The translations under genes and the position numbers were made by a program. The notes under the pieces were generated by a model, which was not told the origin of the DNA, made no database searches, and was given only the letters and a program-made list of their open reading frames with translations. A DNA stretch of 47,995 nucleotides. Source: Anaerolineales bacterium (GTDB taxonomy: Bacteria; Chloroflexota; Anaerolineae; Anaerolineales; UBA6663). Of the stretch, positions 45,395 through 47,995 are shown one piece after another (position 1 is the stretch's first letter; each line of letters opens with the position of its first letter). The stretch covers positions 1 through 47,995 of the forward strand of contig JADZEK010000103.1 in the NCBI GenBank assembly GCA_020850595.1. Direction: 5' to 3'.

Positions 45395-46756
45395 ATGACG
45401 ATTGCTGTCGCGCTCGATTCGGCCCCAACTGCCCCTAAACTTGACCACAAGCGCATCCGGCTGTTCTGGCTGCCGTTGGCGGCGAGCTGGCTGCTGATGG
45501 GCACCGAGATGCCGTTCGTGAACGCGATGCTGTCGCGGCTGAACGACAGCGAGCGCATGATCGCGGCCTTCGGCATCGTGGGGGCGCTGAGCATCACGAT
45601 TGAAAGCCCGGTGATCATGCTGCTGACGACCAGCACGGCGCTGGCGCGCACGCCGCAAAGTTACGCGATGCTGCGGCGCTACACCCAACACCTGATGCTG
45701 CTCACGACCATGATCCACGTGCTGGTGGGGTGGACGCCGCTGTTTGACGTGATCGTGCGCGGCTGGATCGGCGTGCCGGAGTCGCTGGTGGAGGCGGTGC
45801 GGCTGGGGATGCGGATCATGGTCTTTTGGAGCGCCGCGATTGCGTGGCGGCGCTTCAAGCAAGGTGTGATGATCCGCCATGGACAGACGAAGTTCGTCGG
45901 CCAGGGCACCGTGGTGCGGCTGGTCAGTTCAGCGGGACTGGCCGCGGCGTTGGCGATTTGGAGCCACCTGCCGGGCGTGGCGGTGGGGGCGCTGGCGCTG
46001 TCGGCGGGCGTGATCGTGGAAGCGGCCTACGCGCATTGGGCCATTCGGCAGACGGTGCGGGCGCAGTTGGGAGCGGGCGCAGCCGCGTCGGACGAGCCGC
46101 CGCTGAGCTACGGCGACCTGGTGCGCTTTCACGTCCCACTGGCGGGGAGCACCCTGCTCTACCTGCTGGCCCAGCCGCTGGCGAGCGCGGCGCTGTCGCG
46201 GCTACCCAATAGCGAGGCGGCGCTGGCCGCTTGGCCGGTGGCCTCGGGCCTGGTGTTTATCGCGCGGGCGCCGGTGCTGGCCCTGCCGGAGGTGATCATC
46301 GCGCTGATCCACGAGCCGGGCAGCCGGCCGGCTCTGCGTAAGTTCACGGTCGGCGTGGGGGCGGCCTGCGTGGCGGTGCTGGCGCTGCTGGGTTTCACAC
46401 CGCTGGGCCACGTGTACTTTCGGAGCCTCATCGGCGTGAGCGAGGAACTGGCCGGTCTGGCGATCACCGGCGCGCAGGTGGCTTTCGGGCTGCCCATGAT
46501 TGTCGCGTGGCAAAGCTGGTATCGCGGCAACCTGACGGCGCAGCGAGCCACCCCAGCTATCACACTCGCGATGGTGATCAACCTGGCCACGCTGGTGGCG
46601 GCGCTGGCCGTGGGCGTCGCCCTGCGCGCGCCCGGCGTGGCGCTGGCAGCGACGGCGCTGACGGTTTCGACGTTGGCGGAGACGTTGGCGCTGGGCGTGA
46701 CGTTCAACCGCCGGGCGGCGCGGTCGGCGGCTACGCCGGGCGCGGCGGCCAACTGA
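45395..46756 (+). CDS. Polytopic membrane protein with two repeated halves, MATE/ANKH-like
   Basis: 453 aa, with about 12 hydrophobic segments. The two halves are clearly related: FWLPLAASWLL...MLSRLNDSE...AAFG (about 24-63) matches FHVPLAGSTLL...ALSRLPNSE...AAWP (about 248-285). Likewise GWTPLFDVIVRGWIGVPESL matches GFTPLGHVYFRSLIGVSEEL. Two-fold repeats of this sort are seen in MOP/MATE-type exporters and flippases and in the ANKH family, which it resembles loosely. Substrate unknown; no motif residues identify it. The -10 box sits 6 bp before the ATG, and repeat copy B lies just upstream. Confidence 0.7.
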   Translation: MTIAVALDSAPTAPKLDHKRIRLFWLPLAASWLLMGTEMPFVNAMLSRLNDSERMIAAFGIVGALSITIESPVIMLLTTSTALARTPQSYAMLRRYTQHLMLLTTMIHVLVGWTPLFDVIVRGWIGVPESLVEAVRLGMRIMVFWSAAIAWRRFKQGVMIRHGQTKFVGQGTVVRLVSSAGLAAALAIWSHLPGVAVGALALSAGVIVEAAYAHWAIRQTVRAQLGAGAAASDEPPLSYGDLVRFHVPLAGSTLLYLLAQPLASAALSRLPNSEAALAAWPVASGLVFIARAPVLALPEVIIALIHEPGSRPALRKFTVGVGAACVAVLALLGFTPLGHVYFRSLIGVSEELAGLAITGAQVAFGLPMIVAWQSWYRGNLTAQRATPAITLAMVINLATLVAALAVGVALRAPGVALAATALTVSTLAETLALGVTFNRRAARSAATPGAAAN

Positions 46757-46953
46757 GCGAGCGGCCTCCTCACCGGCAGGCAGAGCCGGCAGCATGACAG
46801 CCTAATTCGCTGGAGGCCACGCGACGGGCGCGGGCCCGTTGGTCGCGCCCAGGGGACGGGCAATCCGCGAGCAATTGAGAGAGTTGAAGGCACCGGATTG
46901 CGCGGGCGAAAAGGGAGGGCGTGGTCAGCAGATCGGGACGGCAGGCGGGCGGG

Positions 46954-47814
46954 CTAGCACAAAGCGGCCGTGGCGAGCCACTCGCCGGACTCGCCCGCGA
47001 CGGCATCCGGCGACGCGGCGCGGCCGACAGCAACGAGGCGTTTGGCGGCCTGGCGGGTGTCCTCGAGGCGCCAGCCGAAGAGCGCGGCGGCTTTGGGAGC
47101 GGTGGCGGCGCCGACCGACTGAAGGTAGAGGTCGAGCAGGTGGGCGCGGGCTTCGCCCCGCCCTAACGGACGGGCCTGGGCGGGGAGGCTGGGGAACCAG
47201 CGGTCGAGCAGCTCATAGATGTGGGCATAGTTCCAGCGGCCGGCGGTGGCGATGCCGACGGGAAGGATGCGGAGGGCGCGTTGGAGGTCAACCAGGGCGC
47301 GCTCGTAGCGGGTGTTGCTCTCTTTACCGAGGAGGTGAGCCTCACGGCGCAAGGCCAGGCTATCCAGGGCGCCTTTGACGCGCAGAACTTCGTAGACAGT
47401 TTTGGCCGCGAGGGTGAGACGGCCCGCTTCGTATTCGAGCAGGTAGTCGTCGGGGTCGCCGTAGTTGTCGGAGAGGGCGTAGAAGTATGGCAGGGTTGCC
47501 AGCGAGACCAGGGTGGCCTTGCCCTTGAGCAGTTTGCCGTAGTACCAGCGGCGGGAGTCGAGCAGGGCGTCTTTCCAGCGCCAGGTGACGTGGCCGGGGT
47601 CATCGTGCTTGTCGGCGACGGGGCGGTCGCCGGCGACGGCGGTCCAGAGGCTGGGGAGGTCTACGCCTTTGATGGGCCAGAAGTAGACGAAACCACGCTC
47701 GGTGATGTAGGCGACGGCGTCATCGGCGGTGCGGAGTTGACGGCCGCGCTGGAGGCGGTAAGGGCCGGCCCGATAGCGAGTGAGGGCGGCGGCGGAGATG
47801 GAAGCGGCAGGCAT
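46954..47814 (-). CDS. AlkZ-related (winged-helix DNA glycosylase-like) protein
   Basis: 286 aa from the ATG at 47814; the frame is open further upstream without coding support. ITERGFVYFWPIKGVDLPSL and DDPGHVTWRWKD followed by SRRWYYGKLLKGKATLVSL are hallmarks of a family related to YcaQ/AlkZ, found in many Chloroflexota, whose members lack the C-terminal part of YcaQ. I do not see the Gln-x-(Asp/Gln) motif of the active glycosylases. The function is unproven; a DNA-repair-linked role is inferred from family resemblance. The gene stands alone, with no visible ribosome site. Confidence 0.65.
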   Translation of the reverse strand: MPAASISAAALTRYRAGPYRLQRGRQLRTADDAVAYITERGFVYFWPIKGVDLPSLWTAVAGDRPVADKHDDPGHVTWRWKDALLDSRRWYYGKLLKGKATLVSLATLPYFYALSDNYGDPDDYLLEYEAGRLTLAAKTVYEVLRVKGALDSLALRREAHLLGKESNTRYERALVDLQRALRILPVGIATAGRWNYAHIYELLDRWFPSLPAQARPLGRGEARAHLLDLYLQSVGAATAPKAAALFGWRLEDTRQAAKRLVAVGRAASPDAVAGESGEWLATAALC

Positions 47815-47887
47815 GCGAGGGGAAAGTCTATCACAGCTATAGATAGAAGCGGGTACAAGGGCCGAAGGGGTGTGCACGCAAAGGTTG

Positions 47888-47995
47888 TCAGCCGGCCAGG
47901 GGCAGGGCGGCGCGGCGGGCGCATAAGGCGTCCCAGTCAGCACTGAGCCAGGCGGCGCGGGCTTTGGCGGTCTGCACCGCGCCGGACACCTCCCA
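47888..47995 (-). CDS. C-terminal end of a gene running off the window
   Basis: The minus strand is open from the window edge to a TGA at 47890-47888, giving 35 residues (starting WEVSGAVQTAKARAAWLSAD). It is too short to identify. The position, just upstream of the AlkZ-related gene on the same strand, and the alanine-rich composition fit a real gene end, but chance cannot be excluded. Confidence 0.4.
   Translation of the reverse strand, partial: WEVSGAVQTAKARAAWLSADWDALCARRAALPLAG

Overview
The window is about 48 kb of GC-rich DNA that reads as an ordinary bacterial chromosome. No rRNA, phage, plasmid or insertion-sequence genes were recognised. The gene style suggests Chloroflexota, perhaps an Anaerolineae-like lineage: a Ser/Thr kinase fused to a formylglycine-enzyme-like domain, an FHA/winged-helix regulator, large secreted Asp-box (BNR) and GH3 proteins with Pro/Thr linkers, a CinA with a decayed C-terminal domain, and several promoters sitting directly on the start codon. 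This is inference from content; no marker gene fixes the taxonomy.

Layout. 0.2-3.9 kb (+): an LCP-like membrane protein, a CDP-alcohol phosphatidyltransferase and a pterin operon (three-domain PTPS-like protein, folE, pterin carbinolamine dehydratase). 4.0-4.1 kb (-): tRNA-Leu(GAG) with its own promoter and terminator. 4.2-10 kb (+): a Lon-substrate-domain protein, plsX-fabF, a NERD-like membrane protein, a methyltransferase and a DegT aminotransferase. 10-16 kb: signalling genes (kinase-FGE fusion, FHA-winged helix regulator, small membrane protein, second kinase) with galT. 16-24.4 kb (-): cell-surface genes (GH3 hydrolase, Asp-box lipoprotein, secreted carboxypeptidase-regulatory-like protein, degenerate PrsW-like membrane protein). 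24.5-27 kb (-): glycosyltransferase-yraN-miaA operon. 27.2-28.9 kb (+): cyclic-nucleotide-binding protein and cinA. 29.3-32.6 kb (-): purH, a Cys-less PTPS/QueD protein and a FAD oxidoreductase. 33-40 kb: pyrimidine genes, with pyrB-pyrF on + behind a leader with a terminator, and carA-carB on - with a hairpin at the carA start. 40-48 kb: two proteins of the YcaQ/AlkZ superfamily, PEP carboxylase with a Bcp peroxiredoxin, a two-fold-repeat membrane protein, and a gene fragment at the edge.

How the genes work together. CarAB makes carbamoyl phosphate, PyrB uses it and PyrF completes UMP, while PurH completes IMP. FolE supplies dihydroneopterin triphosphate to the PTPS-like proteins, and the dehydratase suggests a tetrahydrobiopterin-type cofactor is recycled. 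PlsX and FabF feed phospholipid acyl chains, and the phosphatidyltransferase makes head groups. The kinases and the FHA regulator could form one phosphothreonine signalling route.

Most interesting points: the three-domain PTPS fusion, with only its middle domain looking catalytic; the pyrB leader, which has a near-consensus promoter, a possible 34-codon leader peptide and a terminator whose loop holds the stop codon; a strong hairpin over the carA start; two copies of a modular ~450-bp intergenic repeat 32 kb apart; and a recurring leaderless promoter layout.
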